DNA of 64,000 bases from Chitinophagaceae bacterium (GTDB lineage: Bacteria > Bacteroidota > Bacteroidia > Chitinophagales > Chitinophagaceae): assembly GCA_019638615.1 (NCBI GenBank), contig JAHBTL010000014.1, forward strand, positions 1-64,000, in the 5' to 3' direction. Position numbers and translations under genes: made by a program. The notes beneath the pieces are model-generated. The model did not search any database, had not been told where the DNA came from, and saw nothing but the letters and a program-made list of their open reading frames with translations. Of this stretch, positions 63,275-64,000 are shown in pieces; within the stretch, counting starts at the first letter, position 1, and each line of letters opens with the position of its first letter.

Positions 63275-64000
63275 ATGAATCCAGTATTGCAATCGGAAAT
63301 CCAGGAACTGATAGAAACGATCCACTATCGCCCCGCCGTTTCCATCTTCCTGCCTTTTAAGCCTGTAATTACCTCAAAAGAAATACTTGGGCAGCAGCTC
63401 AAAGCCTCCATGGAAGAAGTAGAGCACCACCTGCTAAAAGATTTCCCGGGCGAAGTGGCAATACTTGTCATGCAAAAGCTGCACGCCATTGTTGGAAATC
63501 TCAACTACTATACGCATAAAAAAAGCATCGCCATCTATGTATCGCCGGTGTTTGAAAAGATCCTGTACCTCGATATTGAGCTGGAGCCGAAAGTGGTGGT
63601 AGATGAGCTGTTCGGGATCAGGGACCTGCTGTACAGTAAAAAACAACCCAGGGATTACCTTGTACTATTAGTGAGCGGAAGAAATGAAAGGATTTACCTG
63701 GGTAATGATACGCACCTGTCGGCCATAGTATCTGCACCTTTAAGACCTGCCTACCTGCATACGAACGACATAACGGACTTTAGTAAAATGCCGGAACGCA
63801 AAAGAATAATGATGGAGAAATCCCTTCGCCATACAGATGCTTCGCTCGGCATTATCATTGATGCGTATAAATTACCCGTGTTTGTGATAGGGCAGGAAAA
63901 GATACTGGAACATTTTAAAAAAATTACGCGGCACAGCGCTTCTGCCATTGAATATATTGCAGGATACTATGAGGAGTCCTCTGTAGCAGAGCTCCAGGAA
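63275..64000 (+). CDS. baeRF-like (bacterial eRF1-family) hypothetical protein, partial at window edge
   Basis: Open from ATG 63275 to the window edge (242 codons, no stop). The product has a beta-alpha N-terminal region (RPAVSIFLPFKPVITSKE), a helical linker, and motifs such as IAIYVSPVFEKILYLDIEL and DYLVLLVSGRNERIYLGND. These resemble proteins of the bacterial/archaeo-eukaryotic release-factor (baeRF) group, found near stress genes in Bacteroidota. Assignment is by recollection of the family pattern. The C-terminal domain lies outside the window. Confidence 0.5.
   Translation, partial: MNPVLQSEIQELIETIHYRPAVSIFLPFKPVITSKEILGQQLKASMEEVEHHLLKDFPGEVAILVMQKLHAIVGNLNYYTHKKSIAIYVSPVFEKILYLDIELEPKVVVDELFGIRDLLYSKKQPRDYLVLLVSGRNERIYLGNDTHLSAIVSAPLRPAYLHTNDITDFSKMPERKRIMMEKSLRHTDASLGIIIDAYKLPVFVIGQEKILEHFKKITRHSASAIEYIAGYYEESSVAELQE

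Overview
The window is chromosomal DNA from a member of the Bacteroidota, most likely a Chitinophagaceae-type organism. Reasons seen in the sequence are a TPR histidine kinase paired with a LytTR regulator, a Nudix-family AraR next to araB-araD-araA and a sugar symporter, promoters of the TAnnTTTG type, few Shine-Dalgarno sites, many TTG starts, and a cbb3-like oxidase followed by an iron-sulfur repair protein. The genus assignment is inference. No rRNA, tRNA, CRISPR array, prophage or complete insertion sequence was found.

Layout. 1-3.3 kb: LytS/LytTR-type two-component pair and a small phosphoesterase. 3.9-7.4 kb: SMC. 7.7-10.9 kb: a decaying accessory patch with a frameshifted RAYT-type transposase that carries a palindrome inside its own reading frame, a truncated and frameshifted dinD, an arginase-fold enzyme with one metal ligand replaced, and an antitoxin with a shortened ParE-like toxin. 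11.1-13.7 kb: TPR-AAA ATPase with a TPR membrane protein. 14.4-16.3 kb: PLP sulfur-amino-acid enzyme and 1-Cys peroxiredoxin.

16.4-24.3 kb is a respiratory and nitrosative/oxidative-stress block: di-haem peroxidase, LysR regulator, hemerythrin-like protein, three-cysteine Rrf2 regulator, a cbb3-like oxidase with a long duplicated N-terminal extension, a CcoO-cytochrome c fusion, two small membrane proteins and the RIC/ScdA iron-sulfur repair protein. Two of its promoters share an inverted-repeat motif. 24.4-30.1 kb holds three transporters and a DedA-family protein. 31.0-39.0 kb: heptosyltransferase, Tex, an exonuclease-GIY-YIG fusion, an isolated 34-residue membrane peptide with its own promoter and terminator, and ValS.

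39.9-47.6 kb: galM and a complete arabinose module (araR, araB, araD, araA, symporter) with a candidate AraR operator over the araB promoter. 47.6-55.3 kb: a five-gene heavy-metal efflux operon, regulator first (response regulator, kinase, TolC, adaptor, RND pump). 55.6-64 kb: ArsR-SRPBCC-DoxX cluster with tandem operators, glutathione peroxidase, and assorted stress and hypothetical genes; the last gene runs off the edge.

The most unusual feature is a dispersed intergenic element. A 345-bp module (here B) occurs three times almost identically (3433-3777, 39201-39545 inverted, 58742-59086), plus one ancient copy (13789-14153). It is always docked to a second REP-like unit (here A). At 39 kb an A unit with B inserted and an A unit without B lie side by side. 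The distal third of B shows a coding-like substitution pattern between the young and ancient copies.
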